A stretch of DNA of 64,000 nucleotides from JASHVB01 sp035523995 (GCA_035523995.1 DATKPQ010000039.1:62001-126000); one strand, 5' to 3'; shown: positions 23,869-33,054, numbered from the stretch's first letter. The notes: generated from the letters alone by a model not told the origin. Program-made: numbers and translations.

Positions 23869-26058
23869 GTGCCAAATGAAATCCAGCCAATGAATCGCGA
23901 GCAACGCAGAGCACAGGCGAAAACGGCACCGACGCCATCAGCCTCTTCCCCGATCAATACAAACCCGATCCAACAACTCTTCGACCGGGCCCTTCAATAT
24001 CACACAAATGGTCGGCTGGCCGAAGCCGAAGCCCTCTACCGCCGCATCCTGGCGACAGACTCCTGCCATGCCGACGCTCTACATTTGCTCGGGGTGATCG
24101 GCCACCAGGTGGGACGGAACGATGCCGCGGTCGCTCTGATCGGAAAAGCGATCGACATCGACGGAAGTGTCGCCGCCTACCATTCCAACCGTGGTAACGC
24201 TTTGAAGGACCTCGGCCGCCTCCAGGAAGCCGTCGCCTCCTACGACGCCGCGCTCCGCATCAGGCCGGACTTCGCCGACGCGCTCTACAACCGCGGCAAC
24301 GTCCTGAAGGATCTTGGCCATCTCGACGATGCCCTGACATCCTACGATGCTGCTCTCCGCATCAGGCCTCACTTTGCCGAGGCGCTCGCCAACCGCAGCA
24401 TTGCCCTGCACGGCCTCGGCCGTCTCCCCGACGCCCTCGCGTCATGTAACGCCGCGCTCCGCATCAGGCCGAACTTCGTCGAGGCCCTCTCCAACCGCGG
24501 CAGTATCCTGAAAGACCTTGGCCGCCTCGATGACGCCCTGGTGTCCTACGATGCTGCGCTCCGCATCAAGCCGGATTACATCGAGGCGCTCTCCAACCGC
24601 GGCCTCACCCTGCACGGCCTTGGCCGTCTCGACGACGCCGTCGCGTCCTACGACGCGGCGCTCCGCATCAAGCCGACCTTCGCAGAGGCTCTCTCCAATC
24701 GCGCCAACGCCCTCAATGGCCTGGACCGCCTCGACGATGCTATCGCCTCCTACGACGCGGCGCTCCGCATCCGGCCGGACTACGCCGAGGCACTCTACAA
24801 CCGCGCCAACACGTTCAACGACCTCGGCCGCCTCGACGAAGCCATCGCCTCTTATGACGCCGCACTCTGCATCAGGCCGGGCTATGTCGAGGTGCTCTCC
24901 AATCGCGGCAACGTCCTGAACAGCCTCGGCCGCCTCGACGAGGCTATCGCCTCTTACGACTCCGCGCTCCGCATCAAGCCGCACTTCGCCGAGGCCCACC
25001 GCAATCTCTCGCTGGCCAAGACGTATGTCGCTGGCGATCCGCATCTGATGGCGATGGAAACCATCTACCGGAACCCAGCGATCTCGGACGGAGAACGGAG
25101 CAATATCTGTTTTGCCCTGGGCAAGGCCTATGAGGACCTGGGGTGTTACAGCGACTCGTTTCATCGCTATGCGGAAGGCAACGCCCTGCGCAAGCGCATG
25201 TTGGCCTATTCGATTGACCAGGATCGGGTACTATTCAGTGCACTATGCGATCTCTTCGCGCAGGCCCGACCGCGCCAACCCACACCCTCGGCACCGCCTT
25301 ACATGAAGCGGCCGATCTTTATCGTTGGCATGCCACGGTCCGGTACGACATTGGCCGAGCAAATCCTGGCGAGTCATTCGCAGGTGTACGGTGCCGGTGA
25401 GATGCAGGCCATGAACAACGCGATCCGAGCCGAGGCCAATCCCGACGGCCAGGAATACCGCTTTTCGCTGGCCGACGACGCGCTCGCCGGGATCCGACAC
25501 CGTTACCTGGCAGCATTAGACGGCTTGAGGACAGCCAAACCGGTCGTCACCGACAAGATGCCGCTCAACTTCCGCTGGCTCGGGTTCGTCCTCGAAACCA
25601 TCCCCGAGGCTCGCGTGGTCAATCTGGTGCGCGATCCGGTCGCCGTATGCTGGTCGATCTTCAAGCACTACTTCCCGGCCACGGGTCTGGGATTCGCTTA
25701 CGACCTAGTCGACTTGGCCGATTATTACCGAATTTACCAGAACCTGATGGCGTTCTGGCACGAACGCTACCCGGGCCGGATCTTTGACCTCGACTACCAG
25801 CGCCTGACCGAAGACCAGGAGGGGCAGACGCGCGCGCTGCTCGATTATTGCGGTCTCGCCTGGGAGAGTAACTGCCTTGACTTTCATCGGACCGAACGGG
25901 CGGTGCGCACCGCCAGCGCGACCCAGGTGCGCCGCCAAATGTACAGGGGCAGTTCGGACGCATGGAAGAAATTTGAAAATCATCTACAGCCGCTGATTGA
26001 GGCGCTTTCTGCCTGTGGCTGCACGTTCTCATCATCGCCGGGCTTGACCCGGCCATGA
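23869..26058 (+). CDS. TPR-repeat sulfotransferase-like protein
   Basis: A 729-residue fusion. Residues 33-374 hold ten tetratricopeptide repeats, the last eight nearly identical 34-residue units. The C-terminal domain (from about 480) is a sulfotransferase: the PAPS 5'-phosphosulfate loop reads FIVGMPRSGTTLAEQIL near 483-499 and the 3'-phosphate region reads VVNLVRDPVAVCWS near 582-595. Proteins of this layout sulfate protein or glycan partners bound by the TPRs, substrate unknown. The final ten or so codons (SSSPGLTRP) come from a dispersed repeat palindrome, so the native C-terminus has been replaced. The start could be the second Met, seven codons later. Confidence 0.9.
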   Translation: MPNEIQPMNREQRRAQAKTAPTPSASSPINTNPIQQLFDRALQYHTNGRLAEAEALYRRILATDSCHADALHLLGVIGHQVGRNDAAVALIGKAIDIDGSVAAYHSNRGNALKDLGRLQEAVASYDAALRIRPDFADALYNRGNVLKDLGHLDDALTSYDAALRIRPHFAEALANRSIALHGLGRLPDALASCNAALRIRPNFVEALSNRGSILKDLGRLDDALVSYDAALRIKPDYIEALSNRGLTLHGLGRLDDAVASYDAALRIKPTFAEALSNRANALNGLDRLDDAIASYDAALRIRPDYAEALYNRANTFNDLGRLDEAIASYDAALCIRPGYVEVLSNRGNVLNSLGRLDEAIASYDSALRIKPHFAEAHRNLSLAKTYVAGDPHLMAMETIYRNPAISDGERSNICFALGKAYEDLGCYSDSFHRYAEGNALRKRMLAYSIDQDRVLFSALCDLFAQARPRQPTPSAPPYMKRPIFIVGMPRSGTTLAEQILASHSQVYGAGEMQAMNNAIRAEANPDGQEYRFSLADDALAGIRHRYLAALDGLRTAKPVVTDKMPLNFRWLGFVLETIPEARVVNLVRDPVAVCWSIFKHYFPATGLGFAYDLVDLADYYRIYQNLMAFWHERYPGRIFDLDYQRLTEDQEGQTRALLDYCGLAWESNCLDFHRTERAVRTASATQVRRQMYRGSSDAWKKFENHLQPLIEALSACGCTFSSSPGLTRP
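24175..24990 (+). repeat. Eight near-identical 102-bp coding repeats (TPR units)
   Basis: Eight head-to-tail 102-base units each encode one 34-residue TPR of the form NRxxxLxxLGRLDxAxASYDAALRIxPxF. They are alike at DNA level as well as protein level, which points to recent unit duplication and makes copy-number change or assembly collapse likely. Confidence 0.9.
26037..26053. repeat. Dispersed palindrome GCCGGG-CTTGA-CCCGGC
   Basis: A six-base stem around CTTGA, followed by CATGACG, matching the core of the 59048-59085 element. This is the widespread alphaproteobacterial intergenic repeat, here overlapping the last codons of the TPR gene. Confidence 0.65.
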
Positions 26059-26206
26059 CGAAACACGTGCGATCCCGCTGAGTTAGCGCGCATGGACTCT
26101 GGAGGAACATGCCCATCGTCCTGGGACCGGCGGAGCCCCAAAACTTGCAACAGCCTGGTTTTCTCGCTTACCCTTGCCTAAACCCCTCCAAGCAGGAGCG
26201 TCCACC

Positions 26207-27130
26207 ATGCCACAGTCACAAGGCACCCGCTTCACCGCCGAGCCTCTCGCCTTTGTCGTCCGGCACCAACTGTGGGATGCCAACGTCGAGGACCATACCG
26301 ATCAAGGCGTTTCCATCGACGTGGTCGCCGATGTCGCCGGCAAGGAAATCTCGCTGCTGCGCTTCAACTGCTTCGACCTCGAGCCCAGCTACGTCTACGG
26401 CCCGGAAAATCCCGAGCTCACAACGCCGCTGCGCGTCGGCGGTGGTATGGGTGTGCATTGCCGCATGGACCCGATCGTCGATGGCAACCCGGTTGGCTGG
26501 ACCATCCGCATGCTGGGCCAAAAGCTCCCCTCCATGCTGGAGCGCGCCGGCTACAAGGACGTCGCTCAGGCGACCAACATGGCATGGGTGCGCCGCGCCC
26601 TGCCAGACATCGAGGCTAGTGCGCGCGAAACCTTCGCTACCAAGCGCAACACGGTGAAGCACAACCGCGGCACCGAAATCTTCGAGGCCGGCAACATCCG
26701 GTTCGGCCTGGAGATGCGCCGGCTGAAGAACGGCGATGGTGGCCTGGCGGTGCACGTGCTGACCGATATCGGCGGCTCAAAGGGCAAGGCCTATGTCGAG
26801 GAAACCGAACTTCTCGCGTTCGACTGTTTCTGGGATAACGCGCACTACCATTACGGACCGCGCAACAAGAACCACCGGATCAACTGGGACCTGACGATCA
26901 TCGACGATCCGCTGACCTGGACCTTCGAGCAATTGGAAAACCGTAAGCTCCCCGCTATGATCGAGCGCGCTGGCTACCCCGGCGTCGCCGCCGATCTGGA
27001 CGTGGACCTGATCGCTTCGGTGCTGCCGGCGGTGAAGAAGCGCGCCTTCGAAATGTACGAAGAAGGCGAACGGCTTACCGGCCACAAGGGATTACCGCTG
27101 GAGTTCACCCCGAACCTCGCGGCCGAATAG
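26207..27130 (+). CDS. Uncharacterised protein with two tandem homologous domains
   Basis: A 307-residue soluble protein made of two copies of one domain. Copy 1 (about 10-125) has SLLRFNCFDLEPSYVYGPEN and later WTIRMLGQKLPSMLERAGY. Copy 2 (about 165-270) has ELLAFDCFWDNAHYHYGPRN and WTFEQLENRKLPAMIERAGY. The shared pattern F-x-C-F followed by Y-x-Y-GP and a closing amphipathic helix defines the repeat. I do not recognise the family and see no catalytic signature beyond conserved Cys, His and Tyr. The ATG has AGGAG eight bases upstream. It stands alone between the TPR gene and a tiny ORF. Confidence 0.8.
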   Translation: MPQSQGTRFTAEPLAFVVRHQLWDANVEDHTDQGVSIDVVADVAGKEISLLRFNCFDLEPSYVYGPENPELTTPLRVGGGMGVHCRMDPIVDGNPVGWTIRMLGQKLPSMLERAGYKDVAQATNMAWVRRALPDIEASARETFATKRNTVKHNRGTEIFEAGNIRFGLEMRRLKNGDGGLAVHVLTDIGGSKGKAYVEETELLAFDCFWDNAHYHYGPRNKNHRINWDLTIIDDPLTWTFEQLENRKLPAMIERAGYPGVAADLDVDLIASVLPAVKKRAFEMYEEGERLTGHKGLPLEFTPNLAAE

Positions 27131-27257
27131 ACGCGGACGCAGCGCGGAGCCGACGCCCTCCGCGCCGCTCTTTTGAGAATGGCCGCCCCTCCCGGACGAT
27201 CTGGCGTCCGCGCACAGCGTTCAGCGGAGGGATGGCCAGCGACGGAAAGTCTGTGGC

Positions 27258-27431
27258 ATGCCGTGGACTCCGGACGACGCCGAAAGGCATACGCACAAGG
27301 CAAATACCCCGGAGCTGCAGGAGCTTTGGGCGAAGGTCGCAAATGAGGCCCTGGAACGGACAGGGAATGAAGGCCGCGCAATAAGGGAAGCCAATGCCGT
27401 CATCGCGCGCCAGGCGGAACGCGGCTATTGA
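27258..27431 (+). CDS. Small protein of the MPWTPDDA type (57 residues)
   Basis: A 57-residue protein beginning MPWTPDDAERHTHKANTP, then a helix ELQELWAKVANEALERTGN and the helix EGRAIREANAVIARQAERG. This is the recognisable layout of small, widely distributed bacterial and phage proteins with an N-terminal PW motif and a C-terminal EGxAIRxAN helix; function unknown. The coding composition and the motif make it more credible than its length suggests. Not linked in an operon with neighbours. Confidence 0.6.
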   Translation: MPWTPDDAERHTHKANTPELQELWAKVANEALERTGNEGRAIREANAVIARQAERGY

Positions 27432-27436
27432 TTTTA

Positions 27437-27480
27437 TGTCATTGCCAGCAGCGTAGCGACGAAGCAGCCCCTGATCGGGA
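27437..27480. repeat. Dispersed repeat (TCATTGC...GTAGCGACGAAGCA), copy 1
   Basis: The segment carries TGTCATTGCCAGCAGC followed by GTAGCGACGAAGCAGC, the core of a common bacterial intergenic repeat that can be read as CHCEKRSDEAI. Further copies are at 28512-28561 and 35483-35522. Confidence 0.7.
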
Positions 27481-27533
27481 AAACACCCGGGTCGGGCGGC
27501 TGTTAGTACGGCCGGCCCGTGACTGGGCGTGTA

Positions 27534-28478
27534 TCACTCCCCCACCAACGGCATCACATCCGCGGCGAATCGCTGCAGCCGTTCAACACTTTCCGCAATC
27601 GACGTCCCGCGAAAATCGAGAATAAGCTCATGCACGCCAATACCCCCGAACGCACGAATATCGGCCGCGATCTCCTCCGCACTTCCGGAGAAACTTCTGC
27701 GGCTGCCATCGCGATCCGGAATGGCGCGGTCGTATAGCGGCGCCTTATACGAGATTGTCAGCGCAGAAAAGTCCCGCCCTTCAACCTCAGTCAACCGCTT
27801 CAGCGTCTCCAGGTGCTGCCGCATCTCCTGCGGCGGCAATGGCGATGCAGCGATAGCGCCGACCGGATGCCACCCGTCGCCATGGCGCGCGGTGCGCCGC
27901 AGCGCCGCGCGCGAATGGCCGCCGACCCAGATCGGCGGATGCGGCTTCTGCAACGGCAACGGTTCCGCACAAATATTGGAGAAACTGTAGAATGCGCCAT
28001 CGAAGCTGGCAGGCGACTGCGTCCAGAGCCGCTTGAAAATCGCTATCCACTCATCCGTCACAGCGCCGCGCTTGTTGAAATCCGGACTGCGCAGCGCCTC
28101 GAATTCCTCTTTCAACCACCCGACGCCCACGCCCAGCGTGATGCGCCCGCCGGACAATACATCGAGCGAGGCGACCATTTTCGCAGTCAACACCGGGTTG
28201 CGGTAGGGCAGCACCAGCACGGACGTAACCAGGCGCAACCGTTCCGTGGCACCTGCCACCACGCCGAGAATGGAAAACGTCTCCAGCGCATCACCACCGC
28301 CGGGATGCCGACGGTCCAACGTATAGGGATAGGGCGATTCGCTTTCGACCGGAAAGACGATGTGATCGGCCACCATGGCTGAAGACAGGCCCATACGCTC
28401 GCCTTCGCGTGCCAGGGCCAGGATCCCGTCTCGCGTGGCGGTGGGACCGCGGGTCGGAAGATAGAAGCCGAAGCGCAC
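27534..28478 (-). CDS. LLM-class flavin-dependent oxidoreductase
   Basis: A 314-residue TIM-barrel enzyme of the luciferase-like (bacterial luciferase/F420) superfamily. Landmarks are the start VRFGFYLPTRGP, VADHIVFP, the cofactor-binding strands LVTSVLVLPYRNPV, SGGRITLGVGVGWLKEEFEA, and PPIWVGGHSRAALRR. It resembles the TIGR03619-like F420-dependent group, but FMN/FAD use is possible. The GTG start, with GGAG nine bases upstream, gives the usual N-terminus; sequence further upstream in frame is encoded by a dispersed repeat. It lies 119 bases after the HpcH/HpaI-like gene on the same strand and may belong to the same unit. Confidence 0.88.
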   Translation of the reverse strand: MRFGFYLPTRGPTATRDGILALAREGERMGLSSAMVADHIVFPVESESPYPYTLDRRHPGGGDALETFSILGVVAGATERLRLVTSVLVLPYRNPVLTAKMVASLDVLSGGRITLGVGVGWLKEEFEALRSPDFNKRGAVTDEWIAIFKRLWTQSPASFDGAFYSFSNICAEPLPLQKPHPPIWVGGHSRAALRRTARHGDGWHPVGAIAASPLPPQEMRQHLETLKRLTEVEGRDFSALTISYKAPLYDRAIPDRDGSRRSFSGSAEEIAADIRAFGGIGVHELILDFRGTSIAESVERLQRFAADVMPLVGE

Positions 28479-28511
28479 TGCCGTAATCTCCGTTGGGTCC
28501 CGCACATAATA

Positions 28512-28561
28512 TGCCATTGCGAGGACTGCGAGAGAAGCGTGGCGGGACGAAGCAACCCGGG
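28512..28561. repeat. Dispersed repeat (ATTGCGAG...GACGAAGCAA), copy 2
   Basis: A degenerate copy of the 27437 element: GCCATTGCGAGGACTGCGAG then AGCGTGGCGGGACGAAGCAA. It sits in the gap upstream of the LLM oxidoreductase, where it opens a false N-terminal extension of that gene. Confidence 0.6.
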
Positions 28562-28597
28562 TCACGAGTGACCTGGACGCTTCACGCGCCTCTCCGT

Positions 28598-29311
28598 CTA
28601 CACCGATAAAATCCGACGCCCTCCTTCAAGCAGCATATCGCTGATCCACGCACTGTGCATCACGTCGCCTTGCATCACCCGACCCGCTTGTCGGATGCGG
28701 CGCGTAATCTCTTGCATGGCCTTGACGACTTCAGGATGGTCCGGCTGGCCTGGATAACCAAGGCTTTGCGAGAAATCATTCGGACCGATGCTGTACAGAT
28801 CGATCCCCGGCACAGACAGAATACCATCCAGATTGTCCAGCACCGCGACATCCTCTAGCAGAGCGCACACCAGCATCTGCTCATTAGCCTCGCGATAGTA
28901 TGCCGCCTTGTCGGCGATTCCGGCATTGTAGTCGGTGCCCCGGTTTGCCCCGAACGACCGCTCGCCGAGCGGACCGAAATAGCAAGCGCGCACCAACTGC
29001 CGGGCATCGGCTTCCGTCGCGATATGCGGGCCCAATATGCCCATGATCCCACGATCGAGATAACGCAGGATGGTCGATGAACCGATATCCGGAACCCTGG
29101 CCATCGTCGTGGCATGATAACGCTCGGCGGTCCGGCACAGATCCTCGAGCTGATCCAAACCAAACGGCCCATGCTCGCCATCGATGAAGACGAAATCGAA
29201 ATCGAGCTTGCCAAGAATATCGATCACCCATGGCGACGGAAACGAAAGATTATAGCCATACGCATTGCGGCCGTCGCGCATTGCAGCTTTGATCCGGTTG
29301 AGTTGTTTCAT
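28598..29311 (-). CDS. HpcH/HpaI aldolase-family protein
   Basis: A 237-residue TIM-barrel lyase of the HpcH/HpaI class II pyruvate aldolase family. FVFIDGEHGPFGLDQLEDL near 39-57 corresponds to the metal/substrate loop, ARVPDIGSSTILRYLDRGIMGILGPHI to the pyruvate-binding strand, and IDLYSIGPNDFSQSLGYPG to the conserved G-P-x-D-F/L-S motif. Family members make or split 4-hydroxy-2-oxo acids using a divalent metal. Here the usual MVP metal-side motif reads LGPHI, so substrate preference may differ. Strong purine-rich ribosome site before the ATG. It follows the hybrid kinase gene by 77 bases. Confidence 0.88.
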   Translation of the reverse strand: MKQLNRIKAAMRDGRNAYGYNLSFPSPWVIDILGKLDFDFVFIDGEHGPFGLDQLEDLCRTAERYHATTMARVPDIGSSTILRYLDRGIMGILGPHIATEADARQLVRACYFGPLGERSFGANRGTDYNAGIADKAAYYREANEQMLVCALLEDVAVLDNLDGILSVPGIDLYSIGPNDFSQSLGYPGQPDHPEVVKAMQEITRRIRQAGRVMQGDVMHSAWISDMLLEGGRRILSV

Positions 29312-29388
29312 CGTTTTCCCCCCGCAACACCGAAGTTGGTCGTTTGTCCGGTCGACTGGACGCTGACCACCCGTTCGACAGCCTTGTG

Positions 29389-31830
29389 TCAGCTCACAGT
29401 CGCCAGCAGGCCGGACGACGCCACGCCACTCCAGTCCCGATCGGCAAGCCAGGCCCGCAGCCAGCGTGCCGCACGCTCCGTCGCCGGCGGCAACAGCGCG
29501 GCCAGCTCCCGGCAAGCATTTTCGTCGCCGGCCTTGGCGGCAGCGGAAAGCGCCTGGGCCAGGCGGCAGGTTTCCAGCGCGCCGGCGTTGCCGGCAGCCC
29601 CGATAAGCTGATGTGAACCCGCACCGATTGCCCGGAAATCGCCAGTGGTGGCGAGCGCAGCGATGCGCATGGCGCAAGCGGCAGAATGCTCGAGATAGAG
29701 CATGCCAAAATCATGCAGTTGTTTCGGCGGCAGAAGCCCAGCCAACATCTCCAGCCGCACGCGATCGAACACCGAATCGTCTTGTCTGCCCTTCGCGATG
29801 GCGCCGGCAGGCTGGATACGCGCGATCGCCTGGGACTCCGCGGGCTTCGACAACCTTTCAAGCTTCTCCAGCAGCAAAGCCGAATCGACCGGTTTCGGAA
29901 TGAAATCGTCCATGCCGGAGGCAAGGTACTCATCTTTGGCACCAGCCATGGCATGCGCTGTCAGCGCAATGATCGGAACGAGGCGTTTCGGTGGCGGCAT
30001 GGCGCGGATACGCCGGGTGGCCTCGACGCCGCCCAGGTCCGGCATTTGCACGTCCATCAGCACAACGTCGCAATCGCCGTCGCGAACCGCGGCGACAGCC
30101 TGGTGGCCGTTCTCCGCCACGATGACGTCATGGCCGGCCCTGCGCAACAGAGCCTCCATGAACCGCTGATTGATCGCATTATCCTCGGCGACCAGAACTC
30201 GTAATTTCCGTGGCGCGGCGTCCGGCACAAGCTGGGACGGTTTCGCGCCTTGTACCAGTCTGAACGCGGCGCGTGGCAGCGGCAGCTCGAACCAGAAGGT
30301 CGAACCGATCCCCCGCCGGCTCGAAACCCCGATTTCTCCGCCCATCAGTGCGACAAGCTCCCGGCAGATCGCAAGCCCCAGCCCGGTTCCACCATAACGG
30401 CGGGTGACCGAATTGTCCGCCTGGCTGAACCGCTTGAACAATCGGGCTTGCTCCGCTTCATCGATGCCGATCCCGGTATCGCTTACTTCGAACCGCAAGA
30501 ACTCGCCGCGATTGCCCCCGGCATTCCCGATCGCGGTGCCGGCGGCGCCCACGGGCGCGACCCGCACCGACACACACCCAGCCTCGGTGAACTTGATCGC
30601 GTTGCCGACAAGGTTCAGCAGGATCTGGCGCAGGCGCGTCGGATCCCCGCTCCGATAGTATTCCATCGCCGGGTCAGCGCGGACATCGAGCGCTATGCCT
30701 TTCGCGCGGGCCTGCGGCTCCAATAGTCGGGCCGCGGTTTCGACGGCATCGGCAAGGTCGAAATCGACGCTTTCCAGCTCGAGCTTCCCGGCGTCGAGCT
30801 TCGAAACATCGAGAATATCGTCAACGATCCGCAACAGTGCCTGTGCGGACCGCTGCACCATCACGGCATAATCCCGCTGCTCCTGGTCAAGCGCGGTATC
30901 CAGCAGAAGCCCGTTCAACCCCAGCACGCCGTTGATCGGCGTACGGATCTCGTGGCTCATATTGGCAACAAACTGGCTCTTGGCCAGATTCGCCTCCTCC
31001 GCCACCGCCCGCGCCTTCTCCGCATGCTCTGTCGCCTCCGCCAATTGCGCCGTGCGCTCGGCGACCTTCTGCTCCAGGCCGGCGTTGAGCGCCGCGAGTT
31101 GCCCCCGGTCGCGTTCGATCCGCGCCACGAGCCCGTTGAACGAGTCGCGGATAACGTTCAGTTCGGTACCTGCGATCGCGTGCTCATCCGGCCGATCCAG
31201 AGCAATCGTCGCCGGGTTCTCCGGCGTGGTCGCGTCGATCGCGCGGAACAATGCCGTTAGCGGACGGCTCAGGATGCGGCGGCCGACATACAGGAAACCG
31301 ATCCACAGCGCTGCTCCCTCCAGCACCGCAACGCCAAAGAGCAAGATCGCCCGCCCTTTGATCTGGTCCAACAGGTAGCGCTGCCCCGAAATGAATTCGG
31401 CATGTCCAACAACGGTATTGCCGGCCTCGTGGTGCGCAACGATGTCGAAGCCGTAGCGGCTCGATCCCGAAGCGTCCGCAACCTGGCGCCAATCGTCCGC
31501 TGCATTATCATTGAGAACAATGGTGCCGTCGCGGTTGAACGCACTGACAAACGCGTGGCCGGTGACCGGATCGGTGACCCGCAGCGCAGCGATCTCCGGG
31601 ATCGATACGATGCCATGAGCGATTGCATCGAGCTTGCCGATCTCCATATTCCACAAAGCGTCGGCAAGCGGCGCGGCAAAGGCCCCCCGATACATCTCCA
31701 GCTCGCGTTGTATCGTCGCCTTGGTATCGACGTACTCCTGCCCAACAAGCAGGACATTCAGGATGAGCGCGACGATCACGTAGCAGCCGAAAGCAACCCG
31801 AAACAATCGACTGACAATTGATCCGGTCAC
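29389..31830 (-). CDS. Hybrid sensor histidine kinase (sensor, HAMP-like, HisKA, HATPase, REC, HPt)
   Basis: An 813-residue membrane kinase. TM1 is at 9-30 (VAFGCYVIVALILNVLLVG), then a periplasmic sensor of about 130 residues, TM2 at 165-190, a HAMP-like linker and coiled coil, HisKA with His at about 293 (ANMSHEIRTPINGVLG), HATPase with DTGIGID and GGTGLGLAIC, a receiver domain with VVLMDVQMP, and a C-terminal HPt (GAGSHQLIGAAGNAGA) whose phosphorylatable His is kept although the usual following Lys is Ile. This is a full phosphorelay without a separate response regulator nearby. The GTG start lies three bases after the stop of a binding-protein gene that should provide its ligand. Confidence 0.93.
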   Translation of the reverse strand: MTGSIVSRLFRVAFGCYVIVALILNVLLVGQEYVDTKATIQRELEMYRGAFAAPLADALWNMEIGKLDAIAHGIVSIPEIAALRVTDPVTGHAFVSAFNRDGTIVLNDNAADDWRQVADASGSSRYGFDIVAHHEAGNTVVGHAEFISGQRYLLDQIKGRAILLFGVAVLEGAALWIGFLYVGRRILSRPLTALFRAIDATTPENPATIALDRPDEHAIAGTELNVIRDSFNGLVARIERDRGQLAALNAGLEQKVAERTAQLAEATEHAEKARAVAEEANLAKSQFVANMSHEIRTPINGVLGLNGLLLDTALDQEQRDYAVMVQRSAQALLRIVDDILDVSKLDAGKLELESVDFDLADAVETAARLLEPQARAKGIALDVRADPAMEYYRSGDPTRLRQILLNLVGNAIKFTEAGCVSVRVAPVGAAGTAIGNAGGNRGEFLRFEVSDTGIGIDEAEQARLFKRFSQADNSVTRRYGGTGLGLAICRELVALMGGEIGVSSRRGIGSTFWFELPLPRAAFRLVQGAKPSQLVPDAAPRKLRVLVAEDNAINQRFMEALLRRAGHDVIVAENGHQAVAAVRDGDCDVVLMDVQMPDLGGVEATRRIRAMPPPKRLVPIIALTAHAMAGAKDEYLASGMDDFIPKPVDSALLLEKLERLSKPAESQAIARIQPAGAIAKGRQDDSVFDRVRLEMLAGLLPPKQLHDFGMLYLEHSAACAMRIAALATTGDFRAIGAGSHQLIGAAGNAGALETCRLAQALSAAAKAGDENACRELAALLPPATERAARWLRAWLADRDWSGVASSGLLATVS

Positions 31831-31833
31831 GGC

Positions 31834-32721
31834 TTAGCATCCCGCAGCTTTGCTATGCACCAGGTCCTGGTACCCGGATGACGCGCGAGCAATACCGATT
31901 GCATCCCACAACCGTTCCGCGACCTGTGGCGCCTTGGCATAGAAGATCTTCGAGAACATCAGGTAGTAGGGCACGGTCCGAAGCGGCGGCGACAGCTCGA
32001 TGATGTCGCCGAATTCCGCAGGATTGTCATGCAGGATCGGCCGGACGTGGTTCTCGAGTTCGGCATAGGCGGCCAGGTGGCCGGCCAGGAGCTTACGCAG
32101 GTTGTCAAGATGGCTCGGCTCCGGATCAACCGTCACGCCCATCGCGCGCAAAACTGGAACCACGGCGTAACCCGGCGTGGCGCCAACCGGTCCGTGCAGA
32201 TTGGTCAGCGTTTTGCCGTCCCAACGGATTCCCGACCCGGCGCGGACATACAAGCGGTAGGATTGGGTGAAAATGCTCCGGTTCGGGTCGGGTTGCCCGT
32301 TCTTCATCGGGTAGACGCCGTAGCTCAGCCTGGACTTGACATAGCTCGAAGCGAAGATCGCGTCCGCCTGGCCGGTCCGGATCAGGTATAGCCCACGCTG
32401 CCAGGGAGTACGGGACAACGTGATCGGAACAGTCGCCCGTTCACTGGCCATATGCAGCAACTCGATCGTCAACCCGGGTTTGACGGGGTCGATCCTGGTG
32501 CCGTTGCCGCAGATAAGCGGCGCGTTTTCAAAGACGTCGAAAACAATGCGAACCGGTTGAGCGGCGGTCGCCTGCGCCTGCCGCCACGATAGTGCAGGCA
32601 GAACGGACAGAACGAGCCACTGAAGCACCACGCGCCGGGCGGGGGCTCGCTGGCACGCGTCGGTTTGGTCGTTAGGGCCTTGCAGCGTTCGTCCTATTGT
32701 CTGCCGTTTCACAAACAACAT
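31834..32721 (-). CDS. Periplasmic solute-binding protein (SBP_bac_3-like) linked to the hybrid kinase
   Basis: A 295-residue exported protein. A signal peptide occurs about residues 30-55 (RRVVLQWLVLSVLPALSW) after a long positively charged start; the true start may be internal. The mature part has family-3 binding-protein features: VRIVFDVFENAPLICGNG, PGLTIELLHMASE, a linker ITLSRTPWQRGLYLIRTGQADAIFASSY, and LLAGHLAAYAELENHVRPIL. No ABC permease is present. Placement directly before the kinase gene, with only three bases between, suggests it senses a small molecule for the kinase. Ligand unknown. Confidence 0.78.
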   Translation of the reverse strand: MLFVKRQTIGRTLQGPNDQTDACQRAPARRVVLQWLVLSVLPALSWRQAQATAAQPVRIVFDVFENAPLICGNGTRIDPVKPGLTIELLHMASERATVPITLSRTPWQRGLYLIRTGQADAIFASSYVKSRLSYGVYPMKNGQPDPNRSIFTQSYRLYVRAGSGIRWDGKTLTNLHGPVGATPGYAVVPVLRAMGVTVDPEPSHLDNLRKLLAGHLAAYAELENHVRPILHDNPAEFGDIIELSPPLRTVPYYLMFSKIFYAKAPQVAERLWDAIGIARASSGYQDLVHSKAAGC

Positions 32722-33054
32722 ATCAGCCGCCCGCGACCACGATGTCATCCTCTCGTCAATCTTGTGTTAATCATACTGTCACCCTTGTCATGCGCGCGGT
32801 GTGTCGTCGGCTTGGTAACGTGGCCGGTCCCGGACATCAATCGTCGTCGTCGCCGTCAGAAATTACCAGGAGTCAAATCAACCAAAGATGGGCCGCCCTT
32901 GCCCCGAACCGGTAAAGCAGCAGCGATAAACTGCGGACCCAGGACCGGTAGTTGGTCAGACTCATCACGAAGGCACACAGCAAACGGCGGCGGCGTATCG
33001 CCGCCGGTACGGCGCATGGTTTCCCCCGTACGCCGCCTCGGTTACACCCGCCTC
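32722..33054. other. Divergent promoter region
   Basis: Between the binding-protein gene (minus) and the molybdenum hydroxylase gene (plus). It holds a short perfect hairpin, CGGCGGCG-TAT-CGCCGCCG at 32988-33006, without a T-run. No gene is supported. Confidence 0.4.

Noticed and set aside
24175..24990. CRISPR-like regular repetition
   Set aside because: The units are 102 bp, contiguous, in frame and encode TPR helices, with no spacers.
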